A DNA stretch of 64,000 nt from Mariniphaga sp. (GTDB lineage: Bacteria > Bacteroidota > Bacteroidia > Bacteroidales > Prolixibacteraceae), in the NCBI GenBank assembly GCA_024636975.1, contig JAGXGA010000027.1:1-64000 (forward strand), in the 5' to 3' direction. Made by a program: the position numbers and the translations under genes. Shown here piece by piece: positions 52,275-61,165 of this stretch. Under the pieces are notes generated by a model. That model worked only from the letters and a program-made list of their open reading frames with translations, did no database searches and had not been told where the DNA came from. Each line of letters opens with the position of its first letter. Positions within the stretch are counted from its first letter, which is position 1.

Positions 52275-53846
52275 ATGTTTGAAATTAACCGCATATTAAA
52301 AGTACCACCCCTTTCAGGAATCAGGAATGATTTGCGGGACAGGGTACGATTGTTTGTCTCAGAACATAAGGTATTGCCTCCATCCACACTTGAGAAGCTG
52401 GAGGGCTTTGCAAATGTGATTCTGAATGATTCAGGCCTGGATAAGGAATTCCTGGATTTCACTATGGTGTTGCTTGGAAATGAAATCTGGCGGGAAACAG
52501 TTACAGCTACACCATATAACAGGCGATTGCTGTTGTTGCCGCAATGCCTGCGCAACGATCATTTGTGCCAGGGTACTTTTGATGAACTTGGGTTAATTTG
52601 TTCAGGCTGCAAAAACTGCCGAATAGATTCCATATTGGATAAGGCCGAAAAACTTGGGTACACCACACTGGTTGCTGAAGGTACAACTGTAGCCATCGGT
52701 CTGGTTGAGGAAGGAGCCATTGATGCTGTTATAGGTGTGAGTTGTATGTCGGTTTTGCAACGTTCGTTCGGGCCGGTAACCCGCGCAGCATTGCCTGGTA
52801 TTGGTCTTCCTCTTTTGGGCGATGGTTGTTCAAATACCGCAGTTGATTATTCCTGGTTATTTGAGGAAATGGAGAATTTTTCAGGCATCAGTAACCATAC
52901 GCCTTTGTCGGTTTCGTTGTTGAAAAATAATGTAGCCGATTATTTCCAGCCACCGGTTTTGAATTCTTTTTTTGCTAATGGAAACGAAACAGAAAAGCTT
53001 GCATTACAGGTAATGAGTATGGGCGGCCAACGTATTCGCCCACTCTTGGCTGCAATGGCATACAATTCCTATTGCAGCAGTCCCCCGGAGCTGATTCAAC
53101 AAACGCTTGCATTGGTGATCGAATGTTTTCATAAAGCATCGCTTGTGCATGATGACATTGAAGACGACGATGAAATGCGATACGGAAAACCTGTGTTGCA
53201 TCAAACAGAGGGTATTCCTGTTGCTATTAATGTGGGCGATTACCTTATTGGCAAAGGTTACAGCCTGCTTTCCCAACTACCACTTGATGCAGTTATACTT
53301 GCTGAATGTTTTTCAATAGTTTCGGCTTCACATGTTAAGCTTTCGCAAGGGCAGGGAGCTGATTTGTTGCTGAATGCGCAAATTGCCGGGAAATCAGTTA
53401 ACGATGTGCTTGAGATATTCCGTCTGAAAACAGGAGAGGCAGTAAAGGTAGCCTTGTTAATTGGTGCTGTTGCCGGGGAAGCATCGCAGGCTGAAAAAGA
53501 TACCTTAAGCAGATTTTCGGAGCTATTTGGAATTGCTTATCAGATCAGGGATGATTTGCTTGAGTTCCGTGAAGAGCCTTATACTTCTGATTTTTTCGAT
53601 TATCCATTTATTCTGACACTGTTGCAGCAGGAAATGCATGAAGACCTTGCCTCGTTTATGCACATGCTTGAAGCGAACGATGAGGAGCTTTTCAGAAGCT
53701 ACTGCAGCAGTTATGATGTGGAAAAAAAGGCAGATGATTATCTGAAGGAATACATTGATAAATGCTACCTTGAGCTGGATAATCTTCAGAATCAAAAGCT
53801 TCGTCTGGGTTTATACGGTGTAATGGGAAAGGTTTATAAATCGTAA
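52275..53846 (+). CDS. Fusion of a DUF116 domain and a polyprenyl synthetase
   Basis: This 523-aa protein joins two domains. Residues about 1-220 are DUF116-like with a Cys-rich site (LLLPQCLRNDHLC, LICSGCKNC) that may bind metal or a cluster. Residues about 235-520 are an isoprenyl diphosphate synthase: MSMGGQRIRPLLAAM (GGQR instead of GGKR), the first Asp-rich motif HDDIEDDDEMRYG and a second motif IRDDLLEF (DDLLE). The residue five before the first Asp motif is Ala, which in known enzymes permits chains longer than C15-C20. The degenerate second motif suggests altered specificity. Very tight in the operon. Confidence 0.75.
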   Translation: MFEINRILKVPPLSGIRNDLRDRVRLFVSEHKVLPPSTLEKLEGFANVILNDSGLDKEFLDFTMVLLGNEIWRETVTATPYNRRLLLLPQCLRNDHLCQGTFDELGLICSGCKNCRIDSILDKAEKLGYTTLVAEGTTVAIGLVEEGAIDAVIGVSCMSVLQRSFGPVTRAALPGIGLPLLGDGCSNTAVDYSWLFEEMENFSGISNHTPLSVSLLKNNVADYFQPPVLNSFFANGNETEKLALQVMSMGGQRIRPLLAAMAYNSYCSSPPELIQQTLALVIECFHKASLVHDDIEDDDEMRYGKPVLHQTEGIPVAINVGDYLIGKGYSLLSQLPLDAVILAECFSIVSASHVKLSQGQGADLLLNAQIAGKSVNDVLEIFRLKTGEAVKVALLIGAVAGEASQAEKDTLSRFSELFGIAYQIRDDLLEFREEPYTSDFFDYPFILTLLQQEMHEDLASFMHMLEANDEELFRSYCSSYDVEKKADDYLKEYIDKCYLELDNLQNQKLRLGLYGVMGKVYKS

Positions 53847-53850
53847 CAGT

Positions 53851-54684
53851 GTGACTGACCAATATGTACTTGCACCGGTTTATCAGCAATTCACAGGATT
53901 TGTGAAAAAAGGATTTGCCGCATTGAATGAAGAACATCAGGAAGAGGTAAAGAGGTTTATTAAATCATGTAAGCAGGGGAATGGTATGTTTACTGATCGT
54001 GCGGGTACCCCTGATTATTATTATTCATTGTTTGGTACATGGCTTTCATTGGGCGTGGGATTAATAGCTACAAAGGAAGACTCTACACAATTCACCCGGC
54101 AGTATGATGGCAAATTTAAAAACCCAATAGATGAGTTTGCTTCTTTGTTGATTAAGGCTTCATTGCCGGGAGATAACTTTGATAAACCTTCTTACTTTTA
54201 TTTGCTGAAAAGATTATTTTTAAATAAAAGTCATGTAAGCTTTTTTTACCGCCTTTTTTTGTTTGTCCTGATTGATGATGCCATTTACCGGAAAAAGTGG
54301 CTGTATACAGCAGCCCGTTGGATTTTAATTTTTACTTCACCTCCTGCAGGCGCTCCGTGCAGCATACAGGCTGCTTATATTGTGGGCAGGCATGAGACAG
54401 GGCTGGATACTAAAAAAGAACAGAAAATATTACTTGATTTTTTTGTTGCAGGAAAAGGATTCAAAGCATTTATGGATATTGGTGAGGTCGATTTGTTATC
54501 AACAGCTGTTGCTTTATTTGCCCTGAAAACTACAGGCGCTGATTTAAGGAAGATTGCTCCTGATTGTCTGGAATTGATTCAGCAGAATTATGATGGCGGA
54601 GCTTTTTTAGCAGGAAATGGTGATCAGGTCCGCGATTTGGAGTATACGTTTTATGGACTGCTGGCACTGGGAATTTTAGTTTAA
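53851..54684 (+). CDS. Short prenyltransferase/squalene-oxidase-repeat-like protein
   Basis: This 277-aa protein begins with GTG at 53851, 4 bp after the fusion gene. It has a mostly helical composition with weak alpha-barrel repeats (SLFGTWLSLGVGLI, DLEYTFYGLLALGIL) as in prenyltransferase or squalene-cyclase beta domains, but I see no DxDD motif. It may be a partner subunit of the next gene's cyclase. The call rests mainly on position and repeat-like ends. Confidence 0.55.
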   Translation: MTDQYVLAPVYQQFTGFVKKGFAALNEEHQEEVKRFIKSCKQGNGMFTDRAGTPDYYYSLFGTWLSLGVGLIATKEDSTQFTRQYDGKFKNPIDEFASLLIKASLPGDNFDKPSYFYLLKRLFLNKSHVSFFYRLFLFVLIDDAIYRKKWLYTAARWILIFTSPPAGAPCSIQAAYIVGRHETGLDTKKEQKILLDFFVAGKGFKAFMDIGEVDLLSTAVALFALKTTGADLRKIAPDCLELIQQNYDGGAFLAGNGDQVRDLEYTFYGLLALGILV

Positions 54685-56486
54685 TGATGGAAAAGAAAGA
54701 TCTGGAACAACGTTTAAATGAATTGGGAAGGCTGCTGGTTTCTGAATTAAAACCGGAAGGATACTGGGAAGGCAGGCTTTCATCGAGTGCTTTGGCAGTA
54801 GCGGTTTCAGTTACTGCTTTGTATTTTGATAGTGAGAAGGAGCATGCTTCCCGCATTGAGAGAGGGCTGAACTGGTTGAAACGGAGCATAAATCAGGATG
54901 GTAGCTTTGGTGATACACCTGAAAGTCCGGGGAATGTGAGCACTAGTCTGTTGGTTTATGCAGCGGCTAACCTTTTTTCTGAGAAGCTGGACTGGATAAA
55001 AACTTTCCAGGTAAAAATTGCTGATTACCTGTCCAGTCAAAATATCGATGTGCATTCATCACAGGTTTCTGAAGCAATTTTGAGACACTATCAAAATGAT
55101 TATACCTTTTCGGTACCCATACTTGCAATGTGTGGTTTGTGCGGAATTCCCGGCCAAGATGCTTTTGACCATATTCCTCAATTGCCTTTTGAACTGGCCT
55201 TACTTCCCAGACGTTTTTACCGGCTACTAAATCTGAGTGTTGTAAGTTATGCTATACCTGCCCTGGTGGCGGTTGGTATCGTTATCTTCAAAAAAAAGAA
55301 TTCCGGTTTACTATGGAAGAGCATCCGAAAGTTCTCCATACCCAATGCTATGGCGATTCTTCAGCGTATGCTTCCTGCCAGCGGAGGGTACCTTGAGGCA
55401 AGTCCTTTAACAGCATTTGTTTCATTAAGCCTTATTAACTCTGGATATCGTGACACAGAAGTGGTTAAACAAGGAATTCATTTTTTGAAAACCACTCAGC
55501 GGGAGGATGGCAGCTGGTCAATTGATGTTGATTTGTCGACATGGGTTACTTCGCTTGCAGTTAAAAGTTACCGCTCCGGGTTATCAGGCTTTGTGAATAC
55601 CGATTTACAGGATAAAATAACCGATCACCTCAAACTGATTCAAAACCAAAAGTTACATCCCTTTAACGGAACGGGGCCCGGTGGCTGGGGATGGACCAAC
55701 TTTTCAGGTTCGGTTCCTGATGGCGATGATACTCCGGGGGTTATTCTGGCGCTGATGAAACTTCAGCCGAAAGACAGAATAATGAAGGAGGTACTTGCAG
55801 GCTGCTACTGGTTATCTAAGCTGCAAAATAAGGATGGAGGATTTCCAACCTTTTCCCGAGGGTGGGGGAAACTGCCTTTTGACCAAAGCTGTGCCGATTT
55901 AACAGGTCATAATCTTCTGGCATTTTCATCAGTGATTGAAAATTACCACAGTGAGTTGCCTGCAACTACAAGAAAAGAACTTATTGCATCATTAAAAAAG
56001 GCATTGCAGTACCTTACCCGGCACCAGCGAAAGGATGGAAGCTGGCTGCCACTTTGGTTCGGCAATCAGCAGATGCAGGACCATACCAATCCGGTTTACG
56101 GCACTGCCAAAGTGTTAACCTATTTAAAAGATGCATCTGCCCATGTATGGTTGCCGGAGAATCTGAAAGAACAGCTTAAATCATTATATGTAAAAGGCAC
56201 ATCCTATCTTATTGCTGTGCAAAATCAAGATGGAAGCTGGGGTGGCGGAAAAGATATCATTGGAACAACGGAGGAAACATCACTGGCTTTATCAGCACTT
56301 GCTTCCGTTGCAAATTTTGATGCTTGCATCAGGGGCTTAAAATGGCTGGATTCTGTTTATTCTGAAAAAGGGTTGAAACCTGCACCTATTGGATTGTATT
56401 TTGCCTCGTTGTGGTACGACGAGCAATTATATCCGTTAACGGCTTACCTTGAAGCTGTTTCAAGAGTACTTGAAGTTCAGGAATAG
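54684..56486 (+). CDS. Squalene-hopene-cyclase-like class II terpene cyclase
   Basis: This 600-aa protein has alpha-barrel QW-type repeats (INQDGSFGD, QREDGSWSI, QNKDGGFPTF, QRKDGSWLP, QNQDGSWGGG). It also has the class II acid motif DGDDTP (Asp346-Gly-Asp-Asp349), close to where DxDDTA lies in squalene-hopene cyclase. The Asp-Asp pair protonates a double bond to start polycyclisation. The length is a little below the usual 630-730 aa. It overlaps the previous gene by one base. No squalene synthase is nearby, so its substrate may be a polyprenyl chain made by the fused synthetase. Confidence 0.85.
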   Translation: MMEKKDLEQRLNELGRLLVSELKPEGYWEGRLSSSALAVAVSVTALYFDSEKEHASRIERGLNWLKRSINQDGSFGDTPESPGNVSTSLLVYAAANLFSEKLDWIKTFQVKIADYLSSQNIDVHSSQVSEAILRHYQNDYTFSVPILAMCGLCGIPGQDAFDHIPQLPFELALLPRRFYRLLNLSVVSYAIPALVAVGIVIFKKKNSGLLWKSIRKFSIPNAMAILQRMLPASGGYLEASPLTAFVSLSLINSGYRDTEVVKQGIHFLKTTQREDGSWSIDVDLSTWVTSLAVKSYRSGLSGFVNTDLQDKITDHLKLIQNQKLHPFNGTGPGGWGWTNFSGSVPDGDDTPGVILALMKLQPKDRIMKEVLAGCYWLSKLQNKDGGFPTFSRGWGKLPFDQSCADLTGHNLLAFSSVIENYHSELPATTRKELIASLKKALQYLTRHQRKDGSWLPLWFGNQQMQDHTNPVYGTAKVLTYLKDASAHVWLPENLKEQLKSLYVKGTSYLIAVQNQDGSWGGGKDIIGTTEETSLALSALASVANFDACIRGLKWLDSVYSEKGLKPAPIGLYFASLWYDEQLYPLTAYLEAVSRVLEVQE

Positions 56487-56510
56487 ATGATTTATGAATT
56501 AATCATTTTT
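56487..56510 (+). terminator. Weak terminator after the terpenoid operon
   Basis: ATGATT (56487-56492) pairs with AATCAT (56501-56506), followed by TTTTT. It overlaps the end of the convergent PLP-enzyme gene. The stem is only 6 bp. Confidence 0.4.
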
Positions 56511-57589
56511 ATTTCCTCTCCTTGGGTAGTGAGGTATCTTCTTGCAAGATTGGCAGTCAGGCATGAATGTATGGGAATGATTTCCACCAGTTCTCCAATC
56601 TTGAAAAAATCAAAATTTTTCTGTGAGACTTTTATTATACCATGTTCCTGTGAAAGCCGGGCAACATAATTTCGTTCATTAAGTATTTTTTTTTCACCTT
56701 TTTTGTTGATAGCAATGCGACCGTAAAACTCTTTCCCATCAGTGTTCTGCATCGAATCTTTTGAAAGGTGAATGGCACCACCGTAAATTACAACTTCATT
56801 TCGGGAAGGATGTTTGGCAACAATAGGGCAAACCATCCGAACTGCGATATCATCGAATGTACATACTCCCAGGCTTTGTTGCATTAAATCATAAAAAACA
56901 AAATTTCCTGGTCTGATTTCATCTACCTCGCTGAAATTGTTGCAAATTGAACAGGAAGGCGTATCGCCAATGCTGATTTCAACATTCGGAAAATCGGAGG
57001 CATACCGTTGTTTCAGCGACTTAAGTTTTAGCAGGGCATCAAAATGTCGACTGAAGATTTCATTGGTGGAAAGCGCTGAATATGTTAACCCGTTATGGGT
57101 TAGGAAACCTTTGAAATTTAGCTTTTTATTGGTGGCAATAACTTCAAGGATTGCATCAAGTTTACTTGTTTTTGAAGTAATAATACCAGTTCGGTTATAA
57201 CCTGTATCAACTTTTATATAAACTCCAGCAGGAGCAGAAATGTGTTTTGCCAGTATTTCTGCTGTCTCCTTATTCTCCAGTGTCAGGTTCAGATTAATAT
57301 TTGCGGCCAACCGATTAATGTTATTCATTTCAAGTACATTCAGAGGGAAGGCAATTGTAATGTCGTCCCATTCGTCGGCAGCAAAGTATTCTGCCATTTG
57401 AACCGAAGAAACAGTAATGGCACTTACGCCAAAATTGCGAAACCATTCTCCAACAACCACCGATTGATGGGTCTTAAAATGGGGTCTGAAATGCAAATTG
57501 TTATCACTGGCTTTTTGTGCCATGCGCTCAATATTTCTAAGGCATATTTCTTTATCAATCACCAATGTTGGCCGTGTTATATTTGTCAT
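56492..57589 (-). CDS. D-threonine aldolase / D-serine dehydratase-like PLP enzyme
   Basis: This 365-aa protein is of the alanine-racemase-like DSD1 fold. The PLP Lys is in FRPHFKTHQ (about residue 39). A C-terminal metal motif is IPIHSCLTANLARR (His and Cys ligands). Typical substrates are D-threonine or D-serine. It is the last gene of the minus-strand group and its stop lies 5 bp from the end of the terpenoid operon. Confidence 0.85.
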   Translation of the reverse strand: MTNITRPTLVIDKEICLRNIERMAQKASDNNLHFRPHFKTHQSVVVGEWFRNFGVSAITVSSVQMAEYFAADEWDDITIAFPLNVLEMNNINRLAANINLNLTLENKETAEILAKHISAPAGVYIKVDTGYNRTGIITSKTSKLDAILEVIATNKKLNFKGFLTHNGLTYSALSTNEIFSRHFDALLKLKSLKQRYASDFPNVEISIGDTPSCSICNNFSEVDEIRPGNFVFYDLMQQSLGVCTFDDIAVRMVCPIVAKHPSRNEVVIYGGAIHLSKDSMQNTDGKEFYGRIAINKKGEKKILNERNYVARLSQEHGIIKVSQKNFDFFKIGELVEIIPIHSCLTANLARRYLTTQGEEIKMINS

Positions 57590-57600
57590 TTTCCCTGAAA

Positions 57601-59019
57601 TTATTTTTTTAATCTTTTTGCCAACCCATCACGTAGTTCCAAAAGATCAGATGAGATTCCTACTTTATATATATGAGGACTGATAAAACGTTTATGTTCT
57701 TCGGGCAATTGTTCTGCTCTTTTGACCAGATAGCGGTGTATTTCACACGGTTTTTCCCGTTCAGAAAAGACCTTCCCATTTTTTACCACATAGTGTAACA
57801 ACGGTTCTTTTATAAGGGTTTTTATGCTTTTTTTCCGTTCAGTATAAACTGGATGATGAATTATTTCAACTTTTTCCGGATCTTCATGGCTTAGCAAAAT
57901 GGCATCACAGTAAAAACTGTTTTCTTTATCGTAACATCTATAAAGTTGCTTTTTACCGGGAAGGGTCATTTTTTCTATGTTTTCAGAAAACTTCATTTTA
58001 GGTTCACCATTATTTTCTGATAGCTTATATACACCATCCAGGGCTGCATTGTCTTTGCCTGTGATCAGTTCTGTTCCCACTCCAAAGAAATCAATCTCGG
58101 CATCCTGATCCTGTATTAAACTTTTAATTACATATTCATTGAGCTGGTTGGATGCGATAATTTGAACATACTCCAGACCTGCATCGTTTAGCATCCTGCG
58201 GGCTTTTTTGCTTAAGTAGGCCAGGTCACCGCTGTCGAGCCGAATAGCTTTTAACCTGTGCCCTTCTGCTTCCATCTCCTTAGCAACGCGAATGGCGTTA
58301 GGCACTCCTGTGTTTAAGGTATCATATGTATCGACCAGAAGAACTGAATTCCCTGGGTTTGTTCCGACAAAAGCACGAAAAGCTTCCAGTTCGTTATCAA
58401 AGCTTTGAATCCACGAGTGGGCCTGTGTGCCTGATAAAGGAATGTCAAATAGTTTTCCTGCCATAACATTTGAAGTAGATGATGCCCCACCAATTGCAGC
58501 TGCCCTGCTGGCATGAATGGCTCCCAGGCCCTGGGCGCGACGCAACCCGAAGTCTGAAAACATTCTGTTGCCTGCTACCTGGCTGATTCGGAATGCTTTG
58601 GTTGCTATTAATGACTCGAAATTCAGAATATTAAGCAACAGGCTCTCTATGAGCTGGCATTCGATTATGTTACCTTCTACTTGTAAAACCGGTTCGTTTG
58701 GGAAAACTATTTCTCCTTCATGTACGCTTTGGATGGTTCCCGAAAACCGAAAGCTTTTCAGGAACTCTAAGAACTCTTTCTGCAAACCTTGTTCCGACAG
58801 GTAGTTTATATCTGATTCACTAAAAGTAAAGTTTTCGAGAAGTTTCAAAAAATCATCGAGCCCGGCAAACACAGTAAAGCCTCCTTTGAAAGGGTTTACC
58901 CTGAAAAAATAGTTAAATACACTGGTATCATTTTTCTTGCCACATAAGTAATAACCCTGAGCCATGGTTAACTCATAGAAGTCGGTGTAGAGGCCCCAGT
59001 GATTAATTGATAATGGCAT
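57601..59019 (-). CDS. pncB: Nicotinate phosphoribosyltransferase
   Basis: This 472-aa enzyme makes nicotinate mononucleotide from nicotinate and PRPP in NAD salvage. The N-terminal LYTDFYELTMAQGYYLCGK, the FSDFGLRRAQG phosphoribosyl motif with the regulatory His region, and IRLDSGDLAYLSKKAR are typical. The C-terminal domain is long as in the larger bacterial type. Upstream is purA, also nucleotide-related, 89 bp away. Confidence 0.93.
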   Translation of the reverse strand: MPLSINHWGLYTDFYELTMAQGYYLCGKKNDTSVFNYFFRVNPFKGGFTVFAGLDDFLKLLENFTFSESDINYLSEQGLQKEFLEFLKSFRFSGTIQSVHEGEIVFPNEPVLQVEGNIIECQLIESLLLNILNFESLIATKAFRISQVAGNRMFSDFGLRRAQGLGAIHASRAAAIGGASSTSNVMAGKLFDIPLSGTQAHSWIQSFDNELEAFRAFVGTNPGNSVLLVDTYDTLNTGVPNAIRVAKEMEAEGHRLKAIRLDSGDLAYLSKKARRMLNDAGLEYVQIIASNQLNEYVIKSLIQDQDAEIDFFGVGTELITGKDNAALDGVYKLSENNGEPKMKFSENIEKMTLPGKKQLYRCYDKENSFYCDAILLSHEDPEKVEIIHHPVYTERKKSIKTLIKEPLLHYVVKNGKVFSEREKPCEIHRYLVKRAEQLPEEHKRFISPHIYKVGISSDLLELRDGLAKRLKK

Positions 59020-59107
59020 ATAAACTATTATTTACCGTGATTCAATAAATATAGCCAGTATATTCTGATAAAAAAAGGATTGGTATTACTTTAATACCTT
59101 CCGGAAT

Positions 59108-60379
59108 TTAATCCAGGTGAATTGTTTGTTCCCGGTTTGGTCCAACAGACGCTATTGTGACCGGTATGCCCATTTCATCTTCAATGAAACTGATATACTT
59201 GCTCAATTCTTTCGGAAATTCATTCTGGTTCTTTATGTTGGAAAGATCAGTTTTCCAGCCTGACAATTCAACATATACCGGCTTTACATCATCCGACAGT
59301 TCAAAAGGAAAATGCTCCACAACTTCGCCTTTAATTTCGTAACCTACGCACACCTTAATGGAGTCGAAACTGTCGAGGACATCAGCTTTCATCATTATCA
59401 GTTCGGTAACGCCATTCAGCATCACTGAATATTTCAATGCCACCAGGTCGAGCCATCCACAACGGCGGGGCCTTCCTGTAGTTGAACCGTATTCGTTCCC
59501 TGCATCGCGCAGTTTCTTTCCTGTTTCATCGTGCAGTTCAGTGGGGAAGGGGCCCATCCCGACACGTGTGCAGTAGGCCTTAAATATGCCATAAACACGA
59601 CCAATTTTCTGAGGTGCAAGTCCAAGACCAGTACAGGCTCCGGCACAAATTGTATTTGAACTTGTTACAAACGGATATGAACCAAAATCAATGTCGAGCA
59701 TAGTACCCTGTGCACCCTCGGCCAATACGGAGCGATTCTCGTTAAGCAGATCATTCAGAAAATGCTCTGAGTCAATAAATTGAAATGATTTAAGTACTTC
59801 CACTCCTTCAAACCATTCTTTCTCACAATCAGCAAGAATACTTTTATAATCGTACCGAAAGTAATCAGTCAGCAGGCTTTTGTGGTTATCGATGCGTTCC
59901 TGGTATTTTGAATTGAAATTTTCAGTTAAATCACCTACACGTAATCCCTCCCGACCAATTTTATCTTTATATGTGGGACCAATTCCTTTGAGTGTTGAGC
60001 CGATTTTAGTGATGCCTTTTTGTTCTTCAGATGCAGCATCCAGTAAGCGGTGAGTAGGCAAAATCAAATGTGCTTTTTTAGATATGTAGAGATTTTTTGA
60101 GAGCTCCACTCCGATTTTTCTCAGTCCTTCGATTTCCTTTTTAAAAACTATAGGATCGATCACTACGCCATTTCCTATGATGTTGATTTTATTTTCCCTG
60201 AATATACCTGAAGGTATGGTATGCAACACCTGTTTTATGTTGTTGAATTCCAATGTATGGCCTGCATTTGGGCCACCCTGAAAACGGGTAATTACATCAT
60301 ATTTAGGTGTTAAAACATCCACAATTTTACCTTTTCCTTCATCGCCCCATTGAAGGCCCAGCAGAACATCTACTTTCAT
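59108..60379 (-). CDS. purA: Adenylosuccinate synthetase
   Basis: This 423-aa GTP-dependent enzyme joins IMP and aspartate on the way to AMP. The P-loop-like GLQWGDEGKGK at the N-terminus and the GGPNAGHT IMP loop are present. GTTGRPRRCGWLD near residue 300 is the family signature. Length is normal. Together with purH and NAPRTase it gives a nucleotide cluster theme, although the genes are not all in one operon. Confidence 0.97.
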   Translation of the reverse strand: MKVDVLLGLQWGDEGKGKIVDVLTPKYDVITRFQGGPNAGHTLEFNNIKQVLHTIPSGIFRENKINIIGNGVVIDPIVFKKEIEGLRKIGVELSKNLYISKKAHLILPTHRLLDAASEEQKGITKIGSTLKGIGPTYKDKIGREGLRVGDLTENFNSKYQERIDNHKSLLTDYFRYDYKSILADCEKEWFEGVEVLKSFQFIDSEHFLNDLLNENRSVLAEGAQGTMLDIDFGSYPFVTSSNTICAGACTGLGLAPQKIGRVYGIFKAYCTRVGMGPFPTELHDETGKKLRDAGNEYGSTTGRPRRCGWLDLVALKYSVMLNGVTELIMMKADVLDSFDSIKVCVGYEIKGEVVEHFPFELSDDVKPVYVELSGWKTDLSNIKNQNEFPKELSKYISFIEDEMGIPVTIASVGPNREQTIHLD

Positions 60380-60650
60380 TTTGCAAAAATTAAATTTTCA
60401 TTGTTTTTTAAGTGAAACAGCATGAGTTTGTTGACTGCGTCAATTCAAAAAATATTTAATTGCAGCAGTACCCGTTTTTCAAAAATAGAACGCCGAAAAT
60501 AACTAATGGCGCCCGGATTAAGCTTTTAAAAGTACAATTATTTTTGTTTGAGAAAACAAAATGCGGAATTATCATGGCCATCTTTATAAAATAGTAATCT
60601 TAATCGCTGTCAGATACAGGGATTACAAATGAATTACCGGGTACAACAAA

Positions 60651-60670
60651 ATATCAGTCTTTACTGATAT
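60651..60670 (-). terminator. Weak terminator of the Fur-like gene
   Basis: ATATCAGT (60651-60658) pairs with ACTGATAT (60663-60670) with a 4-nt loop. On the minus strand TTTTG follows. It overlaps the stop codon of the Fur-like gene. Confidence 0.45.
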
Positions 60671-61097
60671 GCTGGCCATAAATATATAAGGTGTGATGTG
60701 ACAGTTTAAAGTTATTTTTTCTGCAGGTATCTTCAATGATTTCCCGAATCCGGGGATCATAAAATTCGGTGACATCACCGTTTGATGTATCAATAAGGTG
60801 ATCGTGCTGCATAGTGGCAAATGCTTTCTCAAACTGGGCTATGTTTTTGCCAAACTGATGCTTTACGACAAGCTTGCATTCCAGCAGAAGATCAATGGTA
60901 TTGTATAGCGTTGCCCGGCTAACGCGATACTTTTTGTTTTTCATTGAAATATACAGCGATTCGATGTCGAAATGCCCTTCTCTCGAATAAATTTCATCGA
61001 GGATAGCAAAACGTTCGGGAGTTTTTCTATGCCCATTTTTTTCCAGGTATTCAGTAAACATATTTCTTACAGTTTCTCTGGTTTTGTGGCTATTCAT
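60654..61097 (-). CDS. Fur-family regulator lacking the structural zinc cysteines
   Basis: This 147-aa protein has the Fur winged-helix domain ([43 protein letters not shown]) and a dimerisation domain starting QHDHLI (97-102). Positions 103 and 106, normally the CxxC of the zinc site, are Asp and Asn ([10 protein letters not shown]), and no second CxxC is seen. The HDH metal ligands remain. So it is probably a Fur or PerR-type regulator without the structural Cys4 zinc. Downstream of rel by 68 bp and in the same direction. Confidence 0.85.
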   Translation of the reverse strand: MNSHKTRETVRNMFTEYLEKNGHRKTPERFAILDEIYSREGHFDIESLYISMKNKKYRVSRATLYNTIDLLLECKLVVKHQFGKNIAQFEKAFATMQHDHLIDTSNGDVTEFYDPRIREIIEDTCRKNNFKLSHHTLYIYGQHISKD

Positions 61098-61165
61098 ATT
61101 TAAACCAATTTAAAACAGATGCCAAAAATAGGAATATTTTTTTGATTATTAAGACTAATTATAAA

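Noticed and set aside
50263-56486. Standard hopanoid (hpn) cluster
   Set aside because: There is no HpnCDE squalene synthase set and no HpnH-like orthologue is proven; gene content and order differ from hpn operons.
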